This document shows positions 8,872 through 16,661 of a DNA stretch of 35,247 nt, in pieces. The DNA is from an uncultured Tessaracoccus sp. (lineage in GTDB: Bacteria; Actinomycetota; Actinomycetes; Propionibacteriales; Propionibacteriaceae). The stretch covers positions 1-35,247 of the forward strand of contig NZ_CAMYFI010000023.1 in NCBI RefSeq assembly GCF_947255005.1, read 5' to 3'. The notes under the pieces were generated by a model. It was given only the letters and a program-made list of their open reading frames with translations. It was not told the origin of the DNA and did no database searches. How positions within the stretch are numbered: the first letter of the stretch is position 1; each line of letters starts with the position of its first letter. A program made the translations under genes and the position numbers.

Positions 8872-8942
8872 CGGGCAAGCAGCTGCCACGCAGCACCGCA
8901 TCAGATGGTGCTGGGTGGCAACCGCAGGGCGTGTGCTGCCCG
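8872..8942 (+). terminator. Long imperfect hairpin ending the importer operon
   Basis: An inner stem (8884-8897 with 8907-8920, one 2-base internal loop, 9-base loop) is extended by an outer stem CGGGCA (8872-8877) with TGCCCG (8937-8942). It begins 19 bases after the stop of the secreted-protein gene and directly follows a run of nine C (8864-8872). No U-tract is present. It probably defines the 3' end of the importer transcript. Confidence 0.5.
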
Positions 8943-9034
8943 CATGAATGAACCATGAATTGTAGTCAACTGATTCCTCACAGCCTCGAGTACCGCGAGT
9001 GTCAGTTCGCCCAAGAGAACTATGTGGAGAGTGC

Positions 9035-10150
9035 ATGAACCAGCTTCGCGTCACTGAGAAAGCGTCGCCGACGGACAGTAGGCAGAACAATCGCGCGTTA
9101 CTGCTGCAGCACCTATTCCACGACGGCGAGATGAGCAGGGCAGACCTCTCTCGGGCATCTGGTCTGACGAGGATGTCCGTGTCGGACCTCGTCGCCGAGC
9201 TGGATTCCGAGGGCCTGCTGCTCGATCTCGGTACCCGTGCTCGGTCAAAGGTAGGAAAACCTCCCACCCTGATCGCACTCGACGACAATGCTCGGCACGT
9301 CATCTCACTCAACCTCTCGGATGATCACCGAGTGACCGGGGCACTACTGAACCTTCGGGGTGAAATCCTCGAGCGTCGCGAGGCACCGCTCCGCGGCCAG
9401 ATGGGTGAGGATGCGGCCAACGTCGCGCTTGGCGTAGCGAAGGACCTGAAGCAAGCGTCCAAGGTTCCTGTGCTCGGCGTTGGGATCGGATCTCCGGGCG
9501 TGGTCAACCGCAATGGAGTCATTCTTGAGGCTCCGAACCTGGGGTGGGTGAATCAAGCTCTTGCCGACCCCTTCTCTCATGCGCTCGGTGTGCCCACGCA
9601 CGTCGCCAATGACGCCAACGCAGCCACGCTGGCCATTCATACGTTCCATGAGGGCGGCGGCAAGAACATGATGCTCGTGCTCATCGGTAAGGGAGTGGGG
9701 GCTGGGCTGATTATCGACGGAGCCCTCGTACAGGGCGACGCGTTCACTGCGGGTGAGATTGGACACGTCGTGATGGATGAGGAAGGAGCACTGTGCAGCT
9801 GTGGCCGTCGTGGATGCTTGGAAACGCTGCTGAGTGTCTCGAACTTGGGTAAGCAACTCAGCGCAGCCGATGCGCAACAGCAGCAGCGTTTGTTGCGCAA
9901 AGCCGGGGGCTCGCTTGGTGCAGCGCTCACGCCCATCATCGCCGCGCTAGGCATCAGCGCAGTCACCCTCGCGGGCCCAGCAGAATTCATGGCACAGGCT
10001 TTGCTTGAGGAAATGCGCTCTACTGTCGAGCGACGTACGTTGCCTGCGGTCACTGGGCAGCTCCAGGTGGATTCGGTCACCAACCCTGGTGATCTGGTTC
10101 TGCAAGGCGCTGCCGCGTTGGTGCTCAGCAACGAACTCGGCATCTCCTGA
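9035..10150 (+). CDS. ROK-family transcriptional regulator with N-terminal winged helix
   Basis: 371 residues from ATG 9035, chosen because GGAGAG lies 5-6 bases upstream; an in-frame start at 8999 has no comparable site. Residues ~20-80 form the NagC/Mlc-type winged helix (RADLSRASGLTRMSVSDLVAEL). The rest is a ROK domain with GIGSPGVV, the GEIGH motif and the zinc site CSCGRRGCLE. The phosphate-binding DxGG start is replaced by NLSDDHRV, so kinase activity is unlikely. It precedes a ROK kinase by 26 bases in the same direction. The family suggests a repressor released by a sugar or sugar phosphate, probably controlling the importer, GH20 and kinase genes. Confidence 0.93.
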   Translation: MNQLRVTEKASPTDSRQNNRALLLQHLFHDGEMSRADLSRASGLTRMSVSDLVAELDSEGLLLDLGTRARSKVGKPPTLIALDDNARHVISLNLSDDHRVTGALLNLRGEILERREAPLRGQMGEDAANVALGVAKDLKQASKVPVLGVGIGSPGVVNRNGVILEAPNLGWVNQALADPFSHALGVPTHVANDANAATLAIHTFHEGGGKNMMLVLIGKGVGAGLIIDGALVQGDAFTAGEIGHVVMDEEGALCSCGRRGCLETLLSVSNLGKQLSAADAQQQQRLLRKAGGSLGAALTPIIAALGISAVTLAGPAEFMAQALLEEMRSTVERRTLPAVTGQLQVDSVTNPGDLVLQGAAALVLSNELGIS

Positions 10151-10176
10151 TGCGCGGTACTCGAAGGAAATGATAG

Positions 10177-11091
10177 GTGCATATCGGTATTGACATCGGA
10201 GGGACCAGTATCGAGGCGGTGGCTGTTGACGACGATCTGTCTATTGTTCACCGCACGCGTAACGCCACGACGAAGGGAAACACGAACGTCGTAGATGGTG
10301 TCAAAATCACCGTGAAGGAGCTGCTCCAAGCCCTGCGAGGCGATGAAGTTCACGTTCACCGCATTGGCATTGGTATTCCAGGCGTTATTGACCGCGTCGA
10401 TGGCCGCGTGAGGCATGCAGTCAACCTCGGAGTGGAGGATCTCGCACTGGGGCCGATCATGGCCACGGAGTTTGACGTCGATGTCGTTATCGACAACGAC
10501 GTGAATGCCGCGGCGTTCGGTGCCACGCATCTACTTGGTCTTGGGCAATCCACCGCCTATCTCAACCTCGGTACGGGCATGGCGGCAGGAATCGTGGTCA
10601 ACGGTACTATCTGGCGTGGCGCACGCGGTGGTGCTGGAGAAGTTGGCCACGTACCCCTCAAGGCAGACGGCCCCCTATGCGCGTGTGGCCAGCGCGGCTG
10701 CCACGAGACCTATGCATCAGGCTCGGCGCTGAGGCGCCTGTGGCCCACGACGCAGCCGTACCCCGCTCTCGACCTCTTCAAATGCGCGGATGCCGGTGAC
10801 GAACGTGCCCTGGTGGTGAAAACCAACTTCGTCGAAGCTGTTGCGAGCGCCGTGCGGATGTTGATCCTTACAGCAGACGTGGAGTCGGTGGTGATCGGGG
10901 GCGGCCTGAGCAACCTTGGGGATCGCCTCCGACAACCACTGCTGGAAGTATTTCAGCGGTGGTCAACGCAGTCACCATTCATCCAATCACTTGCGCTGGA
11001 CTCTCGTACAATGCTCCTCCCGAGTGGACTGCCTGCGGCAGCGGTAGGCGCCGCTCTCCTCACGAGGGAGCCGAACATGGGGTCTCAGTAG
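10177..11091 (+). CDS. ROK-family sugar kinase
   Basis: 304 residues from GTG 10177 with a GAAGGAAA ribosome site. The protein has no DNA-binding extension and begins directly with the ATP-phosphate motif GIDIGGTSIEAV. It contains the sugar/catalytic DNDVNAAAFG segment, NLGTGMAAGIVVNG, GEVGHVPL and the zinc site CACGQRGCHE, the full set for an active ROK kinase of the glucose / N-acetylhexosamine / N-acetylmannosamine group. Given the GH20 and importer nearby, GlcNAc or GalNAc kinase is the likeliest activity, but the sequence alone does not separate these from glucokinase. It probably forms an operon with the ROK regulator upstream. Confidence 0.9.
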   Translation: MHIGIDIGGTSIEAVAVDDDLSIVHRTRNATTKGNTNVVDGVKITVKELLQALRGDEVHVHRIGIGIPGVIDRVDGRVRHAVNLGVEDLALGPIMATEFDVDVVIDNDVNAAAFGATHLLGLGQSTAYLNLGTGMAAGIVVNGTIWRGARGGAGEVGHVPLKADGPLCACGQRGCHETYASGSALRRLWPTTQPYPALDLFKCADAGDERALVVKTNFVEAVASAVRMLILTADVESVVIGGGLSNLGDRLRQPLLEVFQRWSTQSPFIQSLALDSRTMLLPSGLPAAAVGAALLTREPNMGSQ

Positions 11092-11153
11092 GGACTGAGG
11101 CCTGCCCCTCACCTCACCTTTCCACAGACAAGCGCATGAGCATCGGCGCCGAT

Positions 11154-11166
11154 CGTAAACGTGAAC
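11154..11166. promoter_or_regulatory. GTAAACG-containing site between kinase and IclR remnant
   Basis: CGTAAACGTGAAC in the 128-bp gap 11092-11219, which otherwise holds no gene. The core GTAAACG recurs upstream of the ROK-like regulator (16535-16541) and of the DUF4185-GH20 gene (18650-18656). It could be an operator orphaned by the deletions in this zone. The 7-mer alone is expected by chance a few times in a window of this size. Confidence 0.25.
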
Positions 11167-11219
11167 ATAAGGGTTGTCGTTACAAGCCAGATTTGAGCAG
11201 CACAGAAGTACGCGGCCGC

Positions 11220-11900
11220 CTACCGAGCCTCGCCACAGGAGGCACGGGCACCACGCGTTGCCAACCTTCGCGGTGACGGGCTGGGCCGGTGGCCGGGTGC
11301 CGACGGCATCGGGCCAAGAGGCTTCATGTCAAGGACCGGGCAACAGCGAAAGCGAAGCACACGCATCGAAGGAGTAGCCCCCACCATCAGGAACGCGCCG
11401 GTGCGCGGAGCAGCTCCCAACAGCGCGCGCCCCAGCGCTGACGATGCGATAGGTACTTGTTGCCCGACGCTTGACCAGACGCGGATCGCCCGCGTCGCAG
11501 GCTCGACCTTGTCGAGGTAGACGACGTGATCGCCGTGCCAGGTGCCGAGGTGTACGAGTTCGTCAGCGCGGCGCGACAGCGCGCTGAGTACCCCTTTGAG
11601 TGCGCCGACGAGGTATTGCTCACCGCTTTTCTCTGCGCCGAGCGTGATCGCGGCTCGGCCGAGTCGATATTCGCCCGTGGGTGTTTGCGCAACGAACCCG
11701 CGTGCTTTCATTGTCGCGAGGGCGCGGTAGGCCGTCGGCTTGCGAATTGCTGTCATCTCGCACAGCGTGCCCAGCGATTGCCCCGACGACCCGGCCTCCG
11801 AGAGCGCGCTGAGCAGTATGAGGGCGCGATCGATGGCCTCAACGAAGACGGGCCCGGAGTCGCGTGGCGCTGGGTTGGAGAGATCAGAGCGTTGCGCCAC
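11220..11900 (-). pseudogene. IclR-family regulator, C-terminally degraded
   Basis: The 226-codon frame starts at ATG 11900. Residues ~18-85 are a good IclR winged helix (FVEAIDRALILLSALSE, IRKPTAYRALATMKARGFV). The effector domain starts normally, with VVYLDKVEPATRAIRV and VGQQVPIASSALGRALLGA around residues 128-162. After that the family pattern collapses: a short piece resembling the later APVLD segment appears far too early, followed by a Pro/Arg/Ser-rich tail of out-of-frame character. Family members run to ~250 residues with most of the effector pocket after this point. I read this as an internal deletion of roughly 60 codons plus a frame change. It is either a dead gene or, less likely, a constitutive DNA-binding fragment. 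Confidence 0.65.
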
Positions 11901-11989
11901 TTGGCGGCCTGCATCTGGGACGCGAAGCTGGAGTTGCGCGCCTTGACTCTGCCGCAGATCGCGTTCGCTGGGCTGCGCTTGGGCGAGAA

Positions 11990-12365
11990 TGCATCATTGA
12001 CCACGCAATGCTGGTGCTGGAGAGCGCCGAGCTCCACATAGCGCGTTGTCAAGGTGTGGTTGCGATGCCGATAGCGGTGAGCGGTTGGCACGCCCCGACG
12101 AGTATGTCTACCGCGTTGCAACTCATCGCCACAGATGCACGTCACGTGGTTCGACAACACCTCGACGATGGCTCCGCAGTCGGGCCATCGTCGCTCGAGC
12201 GGCTGCTACTGAGCCCGTCGGGCAACGAGTTGCACGTCGTGTGGGCCACCGGGCTGGGCGCTGTTGCTCCGACTGTCGAGAAGCTGGCTGGCGGGGTTGA
12301 AGTGACGTGGCGCGATGGTGGTGCCGATGTGACCCTTCCCGACAGAACCCGGCGCCCGCTCGCGT
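11990..12365 (+). pseudogene. Possible 3' remnant of a secreted carbohydrate-lyase-like gene
   Basis: Part of an open frame (11864-12430) whose middle, from about 11990, reads like a beta-rich C-terminal domain (MLVLESAELHIARCQGVV ... NELHVVWATGLGAV ... GVEVTWRDGGADVTLPD). Beta-sandwich tails of this sort occur at the end of heparinase II/III-like and other polysaccharide lyases. No catalytic domain is present upstream, no ribosome site fits, and the first ~40 codons overlap the IclR remnant on the other strand. It is best described as a gene scrap of uncertain origin, and it may not be coding at all. Confidence 0.3.
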
Positions 12366-12449
12366 TTGTCACGGGCAGGTGCCGGTGGGTTCCTGAAACC
12401 GCTGCGCAGAGCGTGTACCGCTGGTGCTGAGCAGTGCTGGGCTCATGCA

Positions 12450-13469
12450 TCAGGCCTTTCGCTTCCTGAACCGGGAGGCTGCAGCGACGCCAACGAGTCC
12501 GGTCAACGAGATCGCCAGATAAGCGCCAACGCGGTCGGAGCTGGTCTGCAGGATAGGCGCAGGGTCCGGGGTATTCTCGCTGGTGAGCACGGCTTGCTTG
12601 TCGCGGCCGCTGGTGACACCGTCGACCCAGCCCTTCAGCCCGGCCAGCGACGTGATCGCGACGGTCGGGGAAGGCAGGTCGGCATCGCCTTCTGCGGTTC
12701 CAGCGGTGCCCAGACCAGCAAGTTTCCCGTCTACGAAGAATGAGCCGCCCGAGTCGCCACCTTGGATGCCTGCCCCGTCCGTCGAGCGAGCGTGCAAGAT
12801 GGGGGAAGAAATCTGTGGGGCGGGCGCGGCTTCGCCGGGGGCTATCTCGCCGCCGGGTGAAGGGGCGACCATGCTGCCACCGTCGGTAGGAGCCTGCCCG
12901 CCGGGCGCTGGCACAGCCATGCCGCCGTCGCTCGAGTCTTCGCCGCTCGGCACAGCAGGCGGTTGCGCTCCGGGATCGCCACCGGGCACCCCGAGCTGTT
13001 CGAGCACTTTCATGTTCGTCATCGGGAGCTGCTTCTTTCTGGCCATGGTGGAGCTACTGGACCAACCGTAGAACGTGCCCTGCTTGCCCACCTCCGGCAC
13101 CGTATCGGCGATGGTTGCAGGTGTGATGCCGGTCACCTTCCTCGTCAGGTGGAGCAGCCCGGCGTCAGCGGTGGGGGACATGGCCCAGGCGTCGACATCG
13201 TAGACCTGGTCTTTGCCGAAACGAGCTTGGGTGCCCTCATTACGCACCGATTCGAGGCAGTGCCGAGCGGTGAGCACCCACTGCTCAGCCACCAGCGTTC
13301 CTGTGCAGTCGCCGAACTGTCCGATCTTCCCCATGCGCAGCGAAGCCACTGCCGAGCTCTCGGTGTTCTTGGGCGCAGGCTTGCCGTGCTCGAGGGCGCT
13401 GGCCGGCGTCGATGCGATCATGGCGACGCTGGCTGCCAAAGCGAGTGCGCTAGGTACGAGTTTCTTCAT
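12450..13469 (-). CDS. Secreted, membrane-anchored trypsin-like serine protease
   Basis: 339 residues from ATG 13469, chosen over an upstream in-frame start because AGAAGG precedes it and a clean signal peptide follows (cleavage near ASA-LE, residue ~26). The chymotrypsin-fold triad is visible: H70 in LTARHC, D102 in ADAGLLHL, S240 in QGGDSGGSFF. Between the two half-barrels, residues ~162-222 are a Pro/Gly/Ala-rich insert not found in the core fold. A single C-terminal membrane helix (~315-332) ends in RFRKRKA, so the catalytic domain should face outside and remain tethered. No LPxTG motif precedes the helix. It starts 2 bases after the stop of the acyltransferase-like gene and is almost surely in one operon with it. 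Confidence 0.9.
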   Translation of the reverse strand: MKKLVPSALALAASVAMIASTPASALEHGKPAPKNTESSAVASLRMGKIGQFGDCTGTLVAEQWVLTARHCLESVRNEGTQARFGKDQVYDVDAWAMSPTADAGLLHLTRKVTGITPATIADTVPEVGKQGTFYGWSSSSTMARKKQLPMTNMKVLEQLGVPGGDPGAQPPAVPSGEDSSDGGMAVPAPGGQAPTDGGSMVAPSPGGEIAPGEAAPAPQISSPILHARSTDGAGIQGGDSGGSFFVDGKLAGLGTAGTAEGDADLPSPTVAITSLAGLKGWVDGVTSGRDKQAVLTSENTPDPAPILQTSSDRVGAYLAISLTGLVGVAAASRFRKRKA

Positions 13470-13471
13470 GA

Positions 13472-14395
13472 TTAAGCCTTCTTTCCTGCGGGAACGACGA
13501 TTCGGATGAGCTTGGCTACGCCCCATTCCGCAGGGCCTTGGCCAACGAACTGTTTCCACACGCTGCACACCACGAGGAAGAAGCCCACGAACGCGACGGC
13601 CCACACGGTGTTGTGGATTGCAACGTGTTGTTGCCAGTAGTAGGCGGTGAGCACATGGAGGATATAAACGCTGAGCGACATCGTCCCCATAGCGGCAAAT
13701 GGAGTGGCGAGTTTCGCGGCATGCTCACCAACGAGCAGGCATAGGTGCAACACGACGGCGGATGCGGCGACGGAGAGAAGAATTTCGCCGAGCACTCCCG
13801 TGTGACCAGTGAAGCGCAGCCATGCGGGAATATCTGCCTTGAACCGGAGATACAGCCCCACTGCGGCGACGACGGCACTGGCTCCAGTGCACGTCCAGCG
13901 AAGAGCCCTATTGCGCTGGTGGATGTACACTTCGTAGAGCAACATCCCACCCAAGAAGTAAGCCACCCACGCGAGCAGAGGGTAGATCTCCGGCAGTGTG
14001 GAGGGGGTGTACCGGATCGTGGCGCCCGCTGTCGCAGCGACGAACAGAGCCAGCTTCCACCACACACCCAACGCTGGAACCCACGAGACCATGATCATCG
14101 TGATGCCCATGGCAACCAGCACCACCTGGATCTGCCCACCCAGTGGTAGCAGTGCAAGACCGAGGAGCGTGATGATGCAGCCTCGGGCAATGAGCCTCAT
14201 GAACGTCGTCACGGTGTAGTCGCGCCCGATGATCATAAGAGTGATTCCGGCTATGACGGCAAACAACGCCGCGGGTAGGCCGGAGAGGATCACTTTCGTA
14301 CTCCACACCAGTGAGGCCATGTGGACGACAATCATGCCAATAATGGCGAGGGAACGGGCTATATCCAGCCCCACAATGCGCGTTGGTGATGACAC
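13472..14395 (-). CDS. Multi-pass membrane acyltransferase-like protein (DUF418/HGSNAT-like)
   Basis: 307 residues from GTG 14395, preceded by AAGAGAGA. An open frame extends further upstream, but that extension looks non-coding. The N-terminus RIVGLDIARSLAIIGMIVVHM is the typical first helix of the DUF418 / heparan-alpha-glucosaminide N-acetyltransferase-like superfamily, with its conserved Asp-x-x-Arg and the His after the first helix. About nine to ten membrane helices follow, with MSLSVYILHVLTAYYW near residue 245, another family hallmark. It presumably transfers an acyl group across or at the membrane; the substrate is unknown. It is coupled to the protease gene downstream. An acyltransferase sitting between glycosaminoglycan gene remnants may be coincidence. 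Confidence 0.75.
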   Translation of the reverse strand: MSSPTRIVGLDIARSLAIIGMIVVHMASLVWSTKVILSGLPAALFAVIAGITLMIIGRDYTVTTFMRLIARGCIITLLGLALLPLGGQIQVVLVAMGITMIMVSWVPALGVWWKLALFVAATAGATIRYTPSTLPEIYPLLAWVAYFLGGMLLYEVYIHQRNRALRWTCTGASAVVAAVGLYLRFKADIPAWLRFTGHTGVLGEILLSVAASAVVLHLCLLVGEHAAKLATPFAAMGTMSLSVYILHVLTAYYWQQHVAIHNTVWAVAFVGFFLVVCSVWKQFVGQGPAEWGVAKLIRIVVPAGKKA

Positions 14396-14488
14396 CCGGC
14401 GTCTCTCTTTCTTGCTCCTGGTCCCGGTATCACAGGACTCGTTCAAGAAGAACCTAATGAGGGTTTCTGTGTAGTTCCTGAGGAGATG

Positions 14489-14524
14489 ATGTGTGGTTCC
14501 TGTGGCGACATAGGAACCACACAT
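14489..14524. repeat. Perfect 13-bp inverted repeat
   Basis: ATGTGTGGTTCCT and its exact complement flank a 10-base spacer, in the 160-bp gap between the acyltransferase-like gene (which reads leftwards from 14395) and the sulfatase remnant. No T-tract follows on either strand. It may be the terminator of the former sulfatase gene, whose stop is 32 bases away. It may also be an operator for the acyltransferase-protease operon, whose start is ~94 bases away. Confidence 0.5.
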
Positions 14525-14555
14525 GCGAATAGAACGCCTCGGGAATTTCGCTGTG

Positions 14556-14730
14556 TCAGGACTCTCGAGAGGCGCGCTCAGCGAGCCATCCAAGCCTTTC
14601 CCACGCGTCGCCAGCTGCTTCGAGTTCAGCATGCAACCGTGCCGCCAAAGGCTGTATGACGCTGGCATCGTGGAGCTGCGAAAGCTCGTATGGGTCTGCA
14701 ACGAGATCGATGGCGTAGTCCCACATGCCT
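14556..14730 (-). pseudogene. 3' remnant of a sulfatase gene
   Basis: About 58 codons in one minus-strand frame end at the stop at 14556. The peptide contains MWDYAIDLVADPYELSQLHD followed by an amphipathic helical tail. The D-x-x-A-D-P-Y-E-L-x-x-L arrangement with a variable tail is the classic C-terminus of type-I sulfatases. Upstream of about 14730 the frame becomes meaningless because it enters the polysaccharide lyase remnant on the opposite strand. The N-terminal catalytic part, with the formylglycine motif CxPxR, is absent. It is not functional. Confidence 0.6.
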
Positions 14731-16439
14731 CCGTCGGTTCGTTTATTCAGCACACTCACGTGCCGTACACAGGCTCCTACGGCGGGGTGCTGCTCACCGG
14801 ATTGTCGGCGCTGTTTGCCTTGCTCAGCGGCAGCGAGCTTGACATTGCACAGGCCGATCGAGGGGGTATCTATCGCGCCATTGACGAGGCTATGGTGCCT
14901 GTGATGGTGGAAGGGCAGGTGCTCGCAGCGGTACGAGGCCGGTCTGTCTCCCGTAACTTTGAGTCGGGCGCTACGGACGGAGGCGCAATTCTGGGTGCCA
15001 TGCTCATGCTGGCGAAGTATGCACCTGCACATTTGGGGCAGCGTTGGCAGTCGGTGTGCAAGGGTTGGCTCGAGCGTAGTGACTTTGACAACTTCTTCGA
15101 CACCTCGAACATCGTGCGACTCAGCCTAATGCGGATTGCCCTCGACGAGCCCAGCTCAGCTCCTGCCCTCACAACGCCGACGATGTATCCGTCGATGGAC
15201 AGGCTGATTCACCGAACTCCCACGTGGACGGCAGCTATTGCGATGTGTAGCAACCGAATTGCCTGGTACGAATTCGGCAACGGCGAGAACGAACTGGGGC
15301 CCCGCACAGGCTCTGGCATGCGCTACCTGTACCTTCCTGGGCAGTTTGATCAATATGAGGATGCCTTCTGGCCGACGATGGACCACGCAGCCCCGCCTGG
15401 GGCAACCGTCGATCAGACTCCGCTTGAGCCCAAAGTTGGTGGGGAATGGGGTGAGAACACCCCCGACAACGAGTGAACTGGAGGGTTGACCTGTGTCGAA
15501 TACAGTGTGGCAGCGATGCACCTCGTCGGTCCAGATTCGAGCGGTTTGTCAGCTCGTCGAATGTGGCTCGGAACGCCCCGTGGGCTCATCGAGCTCGTCT
15601 CCGATGTGCAGACCACTTCTGAGCCGGCGATGACCGTCGTCGAGCATCGCAAAATCCGGCGAGCCGATACGTCGCGTCTCGTAGTGAACGGCAAAGTCGT
15701 TGACAAGACGACCGACTTCCGTAACGCCAAATGGGCACATCTCGGTAATACCGGGGGCTATGTGTTCCTTGCTCCCGCACGCATCCGCGTGAAGATAGAG
15801 AAGCGCTCGGGCAAATGGGCACACATCAACGTGCAGAAGCGTCCCGGCTATGACGTCCTGCACGAGCGTACCTACGCGACAATGCATCTCGAGCACAGCG
15901 ACGGTGCATCTGCAGCATGGATGCTATTGCCGGGGGCGACGGAGGAGCAGGCTCGCAGTGCCGCTGACGAGCAGGGCGACGCCAAGGTGATCCGCAATGA
16001 TGCTGCGGCGCAAATTGTGGATGTTGCTGAAGGGGCTCGGGCGTTCGCTATTTGGACTCCTGGGGTGTATGGAGGGTGGCGCTTTGAGCAGCCAGCGGTG
16101 GTCTTCGCGCAGCGCCGGTCGAATGAGCTCACACTCGTGGTCTCAGCACCCACACAGGGCGCAGAATCTGTGGCGCTCAGCCTGCCAGGTGAATGGCGGT
16201 TGCTTGACGGGGAGGCCGACATCGCGGTGCGTGGAGAGAGCACACGGGCCATGTTTCCAACCGCTGATCGCGAAGGTCGTGCGCTCACCGTGACGCTGCG
16301 CTCGAAGCAGGACGAGCAAGTTTCGCCTGCCCCGCCTACACCATCGCGGCCGTCAGCTCCGTCGGCTCCGTCTGCCTCGTCAGTTTCTCCCGCTCCGCAG
16401 GCTCCGCGTGGGCCAGGACTTCCTTCGACCGGCCTCTAA
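14730..16439 (+). pseudogene. Polysaccharide lyase family 8 (hyaluronate/chondroitin lyase-like), 5'-truncated and interrupted by TGA
   Basis: Recognisable homology begins abruptly at ~14730 with GSFIQHTHVPYTGSYGGVLL, the PL8 active-site segment whose H and Y (H-x8-Y) match the catalytic His and Tyr of hyaluronate lyases. Further on are YEFGNGENELGPRTGSGMRY and the DQYEDAFWPTMDH region, then a beta-sandwich half (EYSVAAMHL, NAKWAHLGNTGGY, AAWMLLPGATEEQ). The reading frame is one continuous frame broken by a single TGA at 15474-15476; the codon sits where a Trp (TGG) would fit, and homology resumes three codons later. The helical N-terminal domain with the catalytic Asn is missing. The product ends in a Pro/Ser/Ala-rich linker and GLPSTGL-stop. 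Intact family members are ~700-1000 residues; only ~570 codons remain. Confidence 0.82.
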
Positions 16440-16661
16440 ACGTGCACCATCGTTCATCCTCGTAATCGATATGGCGCAGGAGTATCCCAAGCTCGCCGTA
16501 TCGATTCGGGATGAAAGAAATCTGTCACAGCAAACGTTTACACTTTTGCATTGGTTGAAGCGGCAGAACGTATCAAAACCATCCCGAGGTATGCGCTCTA
16601 CCGCCTGTTGGCTAGGCTAGATGTCGGTATACGTACATTTCGACAGATGGGTGGTGAAACG
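16440..16661. promoter_or_regulatory. Upstream region of ROK-like regulator with GTAAACG site
   Basis: This 222-bp region holds no convincing gene. CAAACGTTTACAC at 16531-16543 contains the palindrome AAACGTTT and, on the minus strand, the core GTAAACG also seen at 11155 and 18650. It resembles LacI/ROK-type operators and may be an autoregulatory site for the gene at 16662. No clear -35/-10 pair was identified. Confidence 0.35.

Noticed and set aside
8864..8872. Run of nine C as a slippery site restoring a membrane anchor for the 7306 gene
   Set aside because: The run lies after the stop codon, and no frame downstream encodes a hydrophobic helix.
14396..14701. N-terminal extension of the acyltransferase-like protein
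   Set aside because: The upstream codons contain no family sequence and run through the inverted repeat and the sulfatase remnant; the GTG at 14395 has a ribosome site and directly precedes the conserved first helix.
15474..15476. TGA as a recoded codon (readthrough or selenocysteine) in the PL8 gene
   Set aside because: Several genes in the window end in TGA, no SECIS-like stem was seen, and the gene is also missing its 5' part, so a nonsense mutation is simpler.
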